From: Heliocidaris tuberculata
Taxonomy: Eukaryota > Echinodermata > Echinoidea > Camarodonta > Echinometridae
Reading direction: 5' to 3'
Length of the DNA: 64,000 nucleotides
NCBI GenBank assembly: GCA_025618425.1
Contig: CM046838.1
Span: 15,305,629 to 15,369,628, forward strand
Of this stretch, positions 20,886 to 32,969 are shown in pieces. The translations under genes were made by a program, and so were the position numbers. Below the pieces are notes generated by a model. That model saw nothing but the letters and a program-made list of their open reading frames with translations, had not been told where the DNA came from and searched no databases. Each line of letters starts with the position of its first letter. The first letter of the stretch is position 1.

Positions 20886-22471
20886 CATGTGTACAACAGA
20901 AACGGAGCATGCATTTGTAATTGCGATGAACGAATATAGAGTACCAAAGTGAAGATGTCACATTCTTTTGTTAAGACCAAATAATAGATCAAAACAAAAT
21001 ATCCTTGCCCAAGCTTTCCAGTCGTGGTCCCGGACAATTATGTTGTTGTCACCCTTTTTTAAAGGACTGCTTTAGAAAAAATGAGATGAGAATGTCATGG
21101 GTGTTCAAATTCAAAAGGAGTAAGTGTTCACGTGACTTCAATTCGAATGCGATTAGTTTCCGCGCGACTAAAGGATTGTTTTGACGTCATACTTCGGTAC
21201 TCAAACGTTACAAGACAGGGGAAAATGTGGTGTATGCTTGGTTGACCTCATGACGAAAAGACACACTCACTGTTTGGAAGCTCTGGTGCTCCCCCCCCCC
21301 CCCCCCCCGCTCCATTAACAACGCAATTTTTAAAAAGGACTCTCATGAGTCACTAAAAGCTTATGTTAGCTATATCTTCGTCATATTCCTGTGTTTCAAA
21401 GCATTCCACCCCTCCCCTATTTCGAAAATTCTAGCACTATTCCGCGCGGATATTTTTTTCTCTCTTGATGTCACAAATAGCATTTGACATAGCCCCCCCC
21501 CCCTCCAAAAACAAAAAAAAAAGAAAAGAAAAGAAAAGAAAATGTAGTGTAGACAGTGGCGTATCTAGGTATTCTGGCTCCCGGAGCAAACGATAAAATC
21601 TGTGCACCCCCCCCCCCCCTTATGCCCAAACTCAGATTAATGAGCATTTTTAATTTAGAAATGATAGCACTAAAAATGAGTATTGATGCACATAACCCGG
21701 GGTTGTTAGCCTAAATTTGATTGAATAAGGGAGGGAACAACGCGACCGATCGGCAGATTTTGTTTTACCCTTAGAAAAACAAACAAACAAACAAACAAAC
21801 AAACAAAAACAAGGGAATACAGCAACCTAGCAATAGATTTTTTTTTTTTTAATTTTGAACATTCCTATTTTTGGAGCGAAAAATGAATGAAAAAGGCCTT
21901 GAAGAAATATATTTGAGGAATATAGCAAGGCAGTAAGACCGGTTCTGTAATGTATTCAAACCTGAAAGCTTGCCCGAGGCTTGCCGGACACATAGCATCA
22001 AGTAATGTTTGCCAACTGGATTTCAAGCATTGAGGCTCATTTATAAAAAGCAGGTTAATGGAATAGCTCGTCACTAGGTACTCCGAGAAGAAATGTGGAT
22101 AAATTTGTATACATTACAGAACCGGTCTATAGCAAGATAAATTTATTATTTCTTTCGAATGTTCTATTCTGTGAAAGTGCTTTTTATGCACTTACTGTAT
22201 ATCCCATCTTGGGGCGCAAAACTTAACAAGCTCTAGATCCTGCCTTATCCGGGGAGGGGGGGGGGGGCAAAGCATTTCTAAATGTACTCCGAAATTTCCT
22301 GTTTGAATTGCCTCCCCTTGTAGAAGCATACTAGTTTGTTCTCATACTAATTCCTTTGTCTTTCACAGAATAACTCACATTTTGATATGTATCCATGATT
22401 TTTTACATACCTTTCAAACAAAGGTTGTTCTTGACAACCTGAAAGCTTGCCGGAGGCTTGCCGGACATAGC

Positions 22472-23815
22472 AACAGGTATTGTTCTCTATCTACCTTCAG
22501 CCGATCGGTACAATAATACGACAGCATAGTGTAAGATATCATTGTTATGCTGATGACATTCAGCTGTTCATTTCTGTACGTCCTTCCTCAGACGCAATCG
22601 CTGATGCTATGAGAACTGTAGAAGCCTGCATTCATGACATGAAAGGCTGGCTGGATTCCAATGGTCTCAAAATAAATGAAAATAAAACTGAGTTTATTAT
22701 ACTGGGCTCTAAGAATTCTTTACTGAGAGCTGATCATGATCATTTGGTTTTGCATGTAGGTGGCAAAGTCATAAAGCCAGCCTCAAAGGTACGAAATCTA
22801 GGTGTAATATTTGATAATAATATGTCATTTACTGAGCATGTATCCAGCATATCAAAATCTGGGAGATATCAACTGTGGAACCTTGGGTTTATACGAAAAT
22901 GTTTGACTCCTCGAGCATGTGAACAATTGCTCCATGCATTAATTTCATCTCGCTTAGATTTTTGTAATTCTATTCTTTTTGGACTCACCAAACGGCAACT
23001 AGACAGATTGCAATCCCTCCAAAATTCTAGTGCAAGACTCCTTACTTTCACACCAAGAATGTCCTCTATTACACCTGTATTACGTTCTCTTCACTGGCTA
23101 CCTGTCCGGAAAAGAGTCCACTTTAAACTTATGTTACTTGTCTATCGGGCCCTCCATGGAATTTCGCCACAATATATTAAAGACACACTACACCCCTACA
23201 ATCCAACTCGTACCCTAAGATCTGGGAGAGATAATTTGCTGCAAATTCCCCGTACCTGTCATTCATGGGGGGACAATGCTTTTTCGCATGCAGCAGCCAA
23301 ATTATGGAATAAGCTTCCTTCGTCACTTCGCTGTATCTCAACATATTCCACCTTTAAAGATCGTCTTAAGACTTACCTTTTTCATCTGTAATCCTGTTTT
23401 CCTTAAGTAGTGCAAATTTATTTTACTAAAATCAAAATTAAAATCTTACGTGTATACACATTTTAACTTATTTTGTTATCACCCTTTAGTCTCATTGGCT
23501 ACCCGTGTGGGGCCTGGTGGCCTCAGGTGCTAGAGCTCCTGTGAGTTGTGTGCTGACTGGGCTTGTCCCTTGAATTGTCAGTGAACGGAGCAGCAAGAGG
23601 GCACCGGGCCTCACCAGGTGGAGCTGAGAGTCGCAGTGGGTGATGCAAATGCTGTGAATTTGTTTTAAGTTCTTAGTACTAAAAATACAATTATAACATA
23701 AATTTGTAGTATACCTGGATTAAAGAGAACTGTTGCTGGGCTAGCGCCATGAGCGTCCTTGGACGGTGTGTGCGCTCTATAAGTTTTCACCATTATTATC
23801 ATTTATTATTAATGT
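22472..23815 (+). mobile_element. 5'-truncated L2-like LINE (copy A)
   Basis: The reading frame 22480-23391 (303 codons) begins within the reverse transcriptase at YHCYADDIQLF. It continues through LDFCNSILFGL, LHWLPVRKRVHFKL and KLWNKLPSSLR to the end of the ORF. The 3' UTR has the L2-type GCGCTCTATAAGTTT stretch and an ATT-rich tail near 23790-23810. The insertion splits a minus-strand copy of the local 'AAGCTTGCCGGAGG' repeat module, which resumes at about 23816. The identical structure in copy B shows it predates the duplication. Confidence 0.85.
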
Positions 23816-24380
23816 ATGCAAACTGGATTGCAAGCATTGAGGCTCATTTATAAAAAGCAGGTTAATGGAATGGCTCGTCACTAGGTGCTCAGAGAATTAT
23901 GTGCATAAATTTGTATACATTACAGAAGCGGTCTGTTGTGTGAGTTCGTATTTATGCATTTTCAATTATGCAGCATGCAATTTCCTGACCGGTTCCCCCC
24001 CCCCCCCTACATTTCTAAAGCTTGTTTCTCTCACACATTTTCTTTCTTTTTCTTGAGTTTAATCTATGTATTATTGAATTACTGTTGCCATTGCCTATGG
24101 TTTTTCCTTCAATACTTTGACTCCTATTTATTATGATTTTTTGTAACTTTCCTAGGAATCAGTAATAATATTCCGTAATTTTCTTTCGAAATTTCAAAAT
24201 CCCAAAATGATAACCTGATTCTCTGTAATTGTTCCATAGTACCGTATACACAGAAAATTTGCCGACTTTGTCATATCGATATATTATATCTCAATTTAGT
24301 TTGAGCGATATCACTTTTCACATTTTCATAAATATATTACACAGAATTATTGCTTTGGAATGAAAAGCTGAAGCTTTATA

Positions 24381-24520
24381 GCCAGAGGCGTCGATTCGTT
24401 CGGTGTGTGTAGGGCATGGTGGGGGGGGGGGGGGGGGGGGAGGGGGGGCAGGCATTGTTTGTGAACATTGCTCTGCCCCTCCGGTGATGTGTCTATTTCA
24501 GGCGAATCGACGCCTCTGGC
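24381..24520. mobile_element. 140-bp MITE with perfect 18-bp inverted ends (copy A)
   Basis: GCCAGAGGCGTCGATTCG at 24381-24398 is exactly complemented at 24503-24520. The interior is a long G run, which differs in length between copies (G-rich 24420-24448 in A, shorter in B). It has no coding capacity. Confidence 0.8.
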
Positions 24521-25317
24521 TTTTACCATGGTTTGCTACATTATGTATGTATATGTTTACCTTACCTCATTATTTTGTTCTATGTGTGCACCAGCCAATG
24601 TGGAGAGCCTCTCGACAGAATTTTAAAATTCTTTTCGGTGATCCCCAGGCATTGGCTGGTGCTATAGCATGTAAATCTTTATACTGTGATGCTGTTCTGT
24701 TATGTTTGTGATGTTTTATATGTATATGAATTTGTTATTATCTTGCCTGGAAATAAAATAAATTTAAAAAATAAAATAAATAAAGCAACTAGAGTCAATT
24801 AATGGTTAAAACTTTAAAAACGCCATTAGGGGCGCTAAATAGCTAGATCCTGAACATAATTCTTGGAGGGAGCAAAGCGACCAAGCTTTAGAAAATTTTC
24901 GCATTTCAAACCCTATAAAAGACCATTTCTTACGCCTTTTGTTCTTGACTGGGGCGTAAATAACCCTGAAAGACAAGACATTTTCTTGTATTTCTCCCCC
25001 TTTTCTTTCTCTCTTTTGCGTTTTTTGCGCCCCTTCAAGTGCCCCCTCTGCCCCTATAGATACGCCACTGAGTGTAGGCCTTGTACCTTTGGACTATACG
25101 TGAAAGATAAGGTTTTCAAAATACCATCCTTGCGGACCAACCGAGCCGATCCAAATTCATCTCCACTTTAATGACGTGACATTATACCAGTATTGTGACA
25201 GATCATTGATTCCATTCATTTGTATTGTTATTAACACGTTTGTGCTTTGCACTGCGGGAAAAGGCTTTTACTGGTGTGTTGATGAGCTGCTATTACAGGT
25301 ACAAATAACTGTCGACT

Positions 25318-25926
25318 ATGCTGTCAAAAACTGCATTAGCGTGTTCCTCCCTATTATCTGCAAGTCGTGTAACAGTCCCTGGTCGAGTTCTTGGCCAGCA
25401 ACATTATGTGACGTCGTCGCTCCCACACCCTATTCCCTCCCGATTCTCGACATCGTCCCGACGTCCAGCTGTCAACGCTAGCACTTACTCAATCGCCGTT
25501 TCGCATATTGGTGCTCGAGTACCATATTTTTCAACGTGGAAATCCTCCAAGGTATCGAGATCAGCTCTTCATTCTAATGGCTGGAACTCATCGTCATCGA
25601 GGTCGTTTTCGAGTGCGTACGCTACAGAATCGATCACCTATCCGTCTACCTGGAAAGCCTATTCCGACATCGAAATTGAACGTCTTGAGTTACCCCCATC
25701 GAACGACAGAGTGAATGTGACGTGGAACGATAATAACTCTACCCTGCCATCGTCTTCGCCATCGTCATCATTGTTGTCTTCGTCGTTTCCGTTGGTATGG
25801 CTGAGAGACAACTGCCGATGTCCACAGTGCTACAGTCCCATTGCGAAGAGTCGCATTTTCCCTTTCACGAACCTAGCTTCCAACTCTACGCCTGACGCAG
25901 TTTCCGTGGCCGACGACTCAAAGTCT
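25318..25926 (+). CDS. BBOX1: BBOX1-like exon 1 (copy A)
   Basis: This exon has 203 codons from ATG to the donor GTAAGT at 25927, ending in phase 0. It holds the presumed presequence (RFSTSSRR around residues 42-49) and the three-Cys zinc motif. Copy B has the same exon at 60679-61287 with a single base difference noticed by eye (a Leu/Ser change in a Ser-rich run). Confidence 0.9.
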
Positions 25927-28900
25927 GTAAGTCTTTTAAATGCCCCATAAACAAAAAATCAAACCAAAAATACCATTTCATATATAACTTACATCAGGGT
26001 GTTCATTCTGTCTCTGTACAGAAAATGTAAGACATGCCTCTTCAAGAATGTCAAAGTTACCTCATATTTTGCAGAAAACGAGTAGATTTTTAGGCTCCCC
26101 CCCCCCCCCCCCCACGCTATGAAAATAACCAAAAAAATAATGTTAACACCTCTATTTTCGGAAAGAACTCGAAAACATGAAACCTTATTTGTAAATAGCG
26201 GGTGGCACTCCCCCAAAATACCGTTATATTTGCTTTAGCCGAAAGCGGACCCCTTCTTTTTTGGTTCGCGGATAAAACGTACACTTTATACGTAGAATTT
26301 TGGAGAAAAAAAACAACGCCGGGATGTGCTTCTACTGTACTCCCAAACTTAATGTTGTGGCGAACTGTTGCATTGTTATTGTATTTTAAAAGTCTTATGC
26401 GTTGCTATGTTTGGAAAGCTTCTGGTAACCGCATATTTATGAATGACCTATTCTATTCAATACAAAAATTGCATTTTTCATTTCAGTAATTTTTTCTTCG
26501 TGGAAAAAAAAGTATACTGAAGTCTCCGGTCCCCAGTTACAATGGTAACAGGATTCTGTAAGCGATGTGCCTGTGTTGGATATACTGTGGAAGAAGAAAG
26601 AGTGGGGAAAGAAAGAAGCTGAAAGATTAGGACGAACGAAAATGAATAGATTACTATTGTCACTGTGTACACAGTGAGTGTAATAGTTACGAAATTTAAT
26701 AATGGGAGGTTGACAGATGAATTACGCAATAATGTCCTATTTGGTTGCGTGCCCGATGAATAAGTGCAAAATACATCGAGTTTTTACGAAGGAACATAAT
26801 AGTAGACCAGCCAAGATGATTTTTTTTTTTACTTTGGACGGCATTTTGGGGTAATGCTTGGCATCCATGCTTAAACTCTTGCAAAAATACTGAGGAGTAA
26901 GGTACGGGCGGATGCCACGAGCATTTTTGCCTAAAAATGCCATTTTTGGCTCAAAATTTGAAAGAATGTCAAAAATCACGATTTGTATTTTTTTGACCTA
27001 ATATGTAATAACTGATAAAGACCTTTCAAGTGATGTCAGTTTCATTTCGAGTTTGAAGTTATAAACCCGATTAATATACATTTGAAAGTTGGATATAACA
27101 CACACATGTATGGCGTAATGAAACATAAAACTGATTTACTCAAAATAATAGGTTGTGAAAACTACCGATATTTCAACGTTTTTTACCCAACGTAAATTTG
27201 TCAATTTAAACGATTTTTCTTGATTAAACATATAATGAATATTGTCATGTCACACACAGAAAAGAAATTATCCGATAAGGTGATAGATAACTCATTTTAT
27301 GTTATCCCAAATGGAATGATGTATTTTTACTCGATGCGCATTTTGAATGAAAAAACACTATTTAAATGTACATCTAGACTTCTTGAGTGTATATGATAAG
27401 GCAATTATCCCATTATCAGTATAGTCCATGGGCCACAAACTGAAATGTCCCCACCCCCTTAAAAAGAATCTTGAATTAAGTTTTTCTGTTAGATGGGACC
27501 ATTAACTATCAAAATATGCTTCTTTGCCCTAAATTAAGAGGTGGGCGTGATCACAAGGGCTATTACCATGGCAACGGATCAAGAACAGTAGAATTTCAGA
27601 AAATGTCATGTATTCATGATATAGAAAGTACAAAAACTTATTGTAAAATTAAAAAATGATGTATCAAAAGTTTCTCAATTGATTAAAACCCAAATGAGAG
27701 TCATAAAAAGGGTCCATCATTTTTGAAAATGGCTGTTTCCATGGAAACAGTAAGAAAAAACTGATATTTGAGCAAAAAAATCCCTTGATGCTACCAAAAA
27801 AGAAGTAAATATAAATATTGTACATGATTATCTTCTCTTTTACAGGACACTCAGTTATCATAATTTGTAAAGGGGTGATGGATGTGACCACTACATGTTA
27901 GGCCGTTACCATGGTAACAAATATATTCATTGTATTTCTAATAAAATACAGAACTATAGTTGTTTTCAAAATGAAATATTGGTAAACATCTAATAATAAT
28001 TCGCCTATTCAAAACTTTAGTTTGGAATAGAGTTAAATTTAATTTATTAAAAAAAGAATATCTTGCCATGGACACAAAATGTTAATGAAGATGACATCTT
28101 TCAACTAAAAAAAGAAATGTAACTAACCAACCAATAGAAAATATATAACAACCAGATTAACAAACACCCTCGACTATTAGAACGCGCCGGTCTGGCAAGA
28201 AGGTATTTGTGGCCTATTGACCGGATCAGTGGATCAGAGATCATACTCCTTCTTATTACCAAAAATAAATAGACCATACCGGTAATTAAGAGGAAAAAAT
28301 AGAAATTTATGTACATGATTTATAAAGAGCATATAAACCACAGATGCATTAAATTGATAAAAATAATAATATAATAAAAGTAAAAGGCGTAAATATTCTT
28401 ATCATATGAATGAACGCCGACAACATTAAACAACAACAACAACAATCTGCTAGTCGGCTGTGAATGTGACTACTATATATAGCTGTTACTAAAAAGTAAA
28501 AGCTTATACAAAAAGTGGTGTTGTCTTTCTACCAGAATTTCTATTTAATTGATTCAAATCTTGATACAGAAGATTTTTGTCCCCCAAAAAATTGATGATA
28601 CCAAAATTTTTGCATTGAGCATGATGACAAGACCTGTTAGTTGATTCATTCAAAATTTTATTTATTTATTTATTTGAACTTATTCATACAAGGATAAAAA
28701 CCTGATCAATATAAAACTGTTTTGCATCATGGTCCTGATGTAAAAGGAATAAACAATAAGGTATAGCTTAAAATGATAACAAGTTTTATAAGAAAATACA
28801 TAATATAGGCACATGATTAAAAAAAATAAATAAAAAAAGCAACAACAATAAATTTCAAAAATAACCAACTGAGTATATTATGTAATGCAAAGCCTAATGT

Positions 28901-31900
28901 GGAATGTGGATAACATGCATGTACTAATGAGACTAGGAGATTTAAAAAACAAACAAACAAACAAACACACATGACCAGTATTAAAAAATATCCCATACAT
29001 AGTTCTTTGTTCTTTGTTCTTTATGGATTGTCATCTAAAAGAAGATTTGATTTGGTTTTGATTTATTTTCTGTTTCAAAATAATTATACATGATACATAT
29101 CGATCAAATTGTTAAATATAAAGCAATGTAATAACTTTAGTATATCAAGCTAACATACAAAAATAAAGGGTACTAAGAAGAGTACAAAAAATAATTTACA
29201 CAAACGGATCATTATTGACCTAACATATAAAATGAAACGGAGGGGGCATGCTGAGAAAGCAATGCTTGTATAATGCATGCCCCAAAGACTTAAGTACGTA
29301 AAAGGGTTTTGGTCAAACAAATTTATAATAATTTGGATAAATAGTGGCGAAAGTTGCAGAAAAAATTCACGGTATGCCAACATAGGTTTATAGGAAAACA
29401 AAGAGGAAGAGTGAATAGACGGGAAATGGAAAGGAAAAGAGGTTGGGAGCAGGAGCAAAAACAAGGTCGTTAGTCACGTGTTCACAGGAAAACATGAAAA
29501 GGGCGAATGTTCTTTTTCTTTTTTTTTTTTTTTTTTTTTTTTTTGTATTAAGCTTGACCTGTTTGAAGGGGGTATAGGCTGAGCCGATATTCTTTAAGTT
29601 TACGTTTAAAAATGTTAAAGTAGATATTCAAAGCAAATCACAAATATGCTCAATAATGTATCTCTAGAAACTAGAAAGCTTGCAGATGGTAATCGTATAA
29701 GTTTTACGTTAACTGCGTGTTTGATGATTAAAAAATGGCACAAATAAAAACGCTTCTCAGCATCTTGGATATCCGAGCGATTCGCCAGAAATATACCCAA
29801 GTTTTCATGACGTCACATCAGGTACCAATCCTGCCTAAGCAGACGACGTCCTATATCAAGTGAACGTAACTGCAATGCAATTATTTTTAAATTATAAAGA
29901 GTTTGGTGTGTTTCACTATGACCGTATTTCACATCATTCTAAAAGGGAAGTGAAACCGTTTCTAGTAACTAAAATCTTTTGTTTGTAAAAAGTCATGATA
30001 AGGGTCAATGATCAATCAAAGAAATCACACTTTCGAATTGTAAAGCCTGCTGAATTATAGCATGGATGGTATTCGTTCCCTCTTGAAACGCCGACATGCC
30101 GCGGTGCATGCAGCTGAAAATACAATGGCATCTTATTTTGTTTACAAGCGATTGATTCCTTTATTTTTTTAACGCTGCATTTTTCATCAAAATAATACCA
30201 TGCAGGAAATTTAGAGTGAGGCAACAAATAAACATTTATACTGACGCTAGCGAAGTAAGAGAAATAAGTGAAGATGAGATGACAAAACAGGCACTGAAAA
30301 TGTGTAAGATGTTATGGGGCATCGTCTGCTTAGGAAGGATTGCTCCCCGGTATGACGTCACATATCTCAGCAGCGTTCAAAGGGCTCTATAGGTGCTATA
30401 GCGGGGCTGTGTTATATCATTTTATAATTGATAATAATCATTACTTCAAATGTTTCCAAGCGTTGAATTTTGATGAACCTTGTTCAATCTAAGCTTCACC
30501 TATGCAATAATAAAAATTAAATCAATATTCAAAATCAATGAAATTCTACTTTAAGACTAGGGGATTCTTTAATTTCTTTATCTAAAGAGTTCCAATACAT
30601 GGAACCTGAAAAAACAAAGGTGCTTTGTGCAAAGAGTGTTCTGGTAAGAGGGAGGTGGTGAGCATTGCCTTGTCTCGTTGGATATTTACGTATGGTGTTG
30701 TTCTTTCTAAACACATCGTTAAAAATGGCCTTAAAAAGTCAAAGTACTTTTGAAATTTATTTTTGAAAGTCACACAAAGATCATATACATACATACATAC
30801 ATATATCAATGGTATTCGTTAAGGTTAGCTGGCAACTAAACCTGGGCCGCGGAACCGGGGGGGGGGGCTGCAGCCCCCCTCCCCTGCCCACTTTTTTGGA
30901 GTAGACACGTTTATAAAATCTCGGAAAAAAGGTTAGAAAATTTTCATTGATGAGTGAAATCAGATCAGCCCCCCCCCCCTTTAAAAAACTCTCCGCGGCC
31001 CCTGCTATATTTAATCACAAATTTAGTTTTGATATAGAGTGTAGCGTACTTAAAATCACGAGTTGGCAACTAATCAATATTGGTCACAGACCAGGGCGGC
31101 AAAGCGTCTCGTGTTGAGAGGGGGGGGGGGGGATAAGGTAGGCACCAGCAGAAAAAAGAACTTCTGTGGGAAAGGGAGCACGCACAAGGGGGCATTAATA
31201 GAAAAGGCACTTTCTAGGGAAATGGACCCATATAAATTAAAACGTTAAAGTGAATACATAAGTTTTAGACTTTATATACCCCTACATTTTGAATCCATTT
31301 TCAGGAATCCTATTTGTTTCTCTCTTTACATGACAGTGTGCAGTTGAGTGTGAGGGTCTGTGATGGTCTGTATATTCATTTTCCGAGCGAGTAATATATA
31401 GCTGGCTTTGACATCCAGTGGTGGATCCAGGGGGGGGGGGCCCTTTTGGCGGAGCTTTTTTTGAATTATCCTTGATAGACATCTAGGACTTCGACCCCTA
31501 TTTTGGTGGCAGAGCCCTTTTTTTTTTCTTCTTCTTCTTTTTCTTTTTTCCTTTTTCTTTCTTTTTTTTTTTTTTTGCTAATCACTCTTTCATATTGAGA
31601 CTTCGGCCCCCCTTTTGAAAAATCCTGGATCCGCCGGTGACATCGGATTCTTATGAAGAGGAAAAAGCAGTGCTGGTGCGGTGAAAATTACAATCTCATC
31701 ATGAAAGACTGGACAGACCCAGGGGCGTTGCTAGGCCTTTCTCAGTGAGGGGGGGGGGGGGGGTGTCGAGACCACTAATTTACCGACGAGCCTGAGTTAC
31801 CGATAAACCTTTTTTAGGGGGGGCAGGTGCAGAAGCTAGTAATAGAATTTTTTCTCAACCAGTGTCAACCGTGAGTCTATCTTCATTTAACAAATCTAAT

Positions 31901-32870
31901 TCGAAGATTTTTTTTTCTTGCCGATTTCTAATTAAAGCAACGCTTATTCCATTTCGGCGAGCGAGCGTTACGAGCGAGCGAAAATTTTCATGCTTATCAT
32001 TTTATATTGAACATGTTGAATAGCATCTTCCCGCCTACCATCACTTATTAATCAAATGAGTGTTTATTCTATATTTGCGAGCGAGCGCCCTTTTAATGTT
32101 CTATTTTAATAACAATTGGCAGCAAAAAAGGAGTGTTGTGGCTGCTGGGTTCAATAGTATTTAAGGGAATGTTAATCTTTGACTGGGCGAGTGAGCATAG
32201 AGAGCGAGCGAAAAAAATTCTTCTCTTTTGATAATAATTAATAGCATAAACGGGATCTTCTTGCTGCGAAGCGGGGCGGGCACAATCGTATTCAGTAAGG
32301 AAATGTTAATTTTATTTTGGTGAGCGAGCGTAGCGAGCAAGCTAAAAAAAATTCTTTTTATGATGATTGGTAGCATAAACGGGATCTTCTTGCTTCGAAG
32401 CAGGGCTGGCACGATCGTATTTAAGGGAATATAAATTTTATTTAAACTGTTTTTATTATAGTAATTGGTAGCATAAACGGGATCTTCTTGCTACGAAGAG
32501 GGGCGGGCACAATCGTATTCAGTAAGGGAATGTTAATTTTATGTAGGTGAGCGAGTTAAAAAATATTTTTTTTTTTTTTTTTTACAATGATTGGAAGCAT
32601 AAACGGGATCTTCTTGCTACGAAGCGGGGCGGGCACAATCGTATAAAAGGAAATGTTAATATCATGTTTGCGAGCGAGCGTAGCGAGGGATAAAAATAAT
32701 AAACACTTCTCTTTTGATAATAATTGATAGGAAAAAATGGATATTCTTGCTGCGGGGCGGGCACAGCTGTTCAAATTATTAATTTCTTTTTGGCGAGCGA
32801 GGGAAAAAAGAATAACACTTCTCTTTTGATAATAATAATAATAATAATGATGATAATAATAATAATAATG

Positions 32871-32908
<38 letters not shown>

Positions 32909-32918
32909 TATAATAATG

Positions 32919-32969
<51 letters not shown>

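Larger units (their letters stand above)
16081..21272 (-). mobile_element. Near full-length LINE (CR1/L2-like), specific to copy A
   Basis: Copy B has an uninterrupted site (56649|56650) where copy A has these 5,192 bp, which gives clean boundaries. The 3' end, at 16081 on the minus strand, is a short tandem tail of TCTGAAA units, characteristic of CR1/L2-type elements. The single ORF is 16746-19851. About 1.4 kb of 5' region follows, with a 125-bp tandem duplication. No target-site duplication is visible, as is common for CR1-like elements. Confidence 0.88.
21554..25070. mobile_element. hAT-like non-autonomous element with nested insertions (copy A)
   Basis: The ends are inverted repeats, CAGTGGCGTATCTAG at 21554 and the matching CTATAGATACGCCACTG ending at 25070. 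Flanking 8-bp direct repeats AGTGTAGA (21546-21553) and AGTGTAGG (25071-25078) fit a hAT target duplication. No transposase is visible. The interior holds poly-C/G tracts, an L2 fragment and a small MITE. It ends 248 bp before the BBOX1 start codon and is present in both copies. Confidence 0.75.
26790..28150. repeat. ~1.35-kb inverted repeat, left arm (BBOX1 intron 1, copy A)
   Basis: This block matches the reverse complement of 39960-41310 through most of its length, for example GCATTTTTGCCTAAAAATGC near 26920 and its complement near 41200, and TTTTACAGGACACTCAG at 27839 versus 40270. The arms have diverged visibly. Copy B retains it from 61764 onward. No coding sequence was found. It contains three X-box-like palindromes. 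Confidence 0.8.

Noticed and set aside
24863..25171. Open frame upstream of BBOX1 (copy at 60221-60532)
   Set aside because: It spans the end of the hAT-like element and its target duplication and has no recognisable domain. Its conservation between copies only reflects the duplication.
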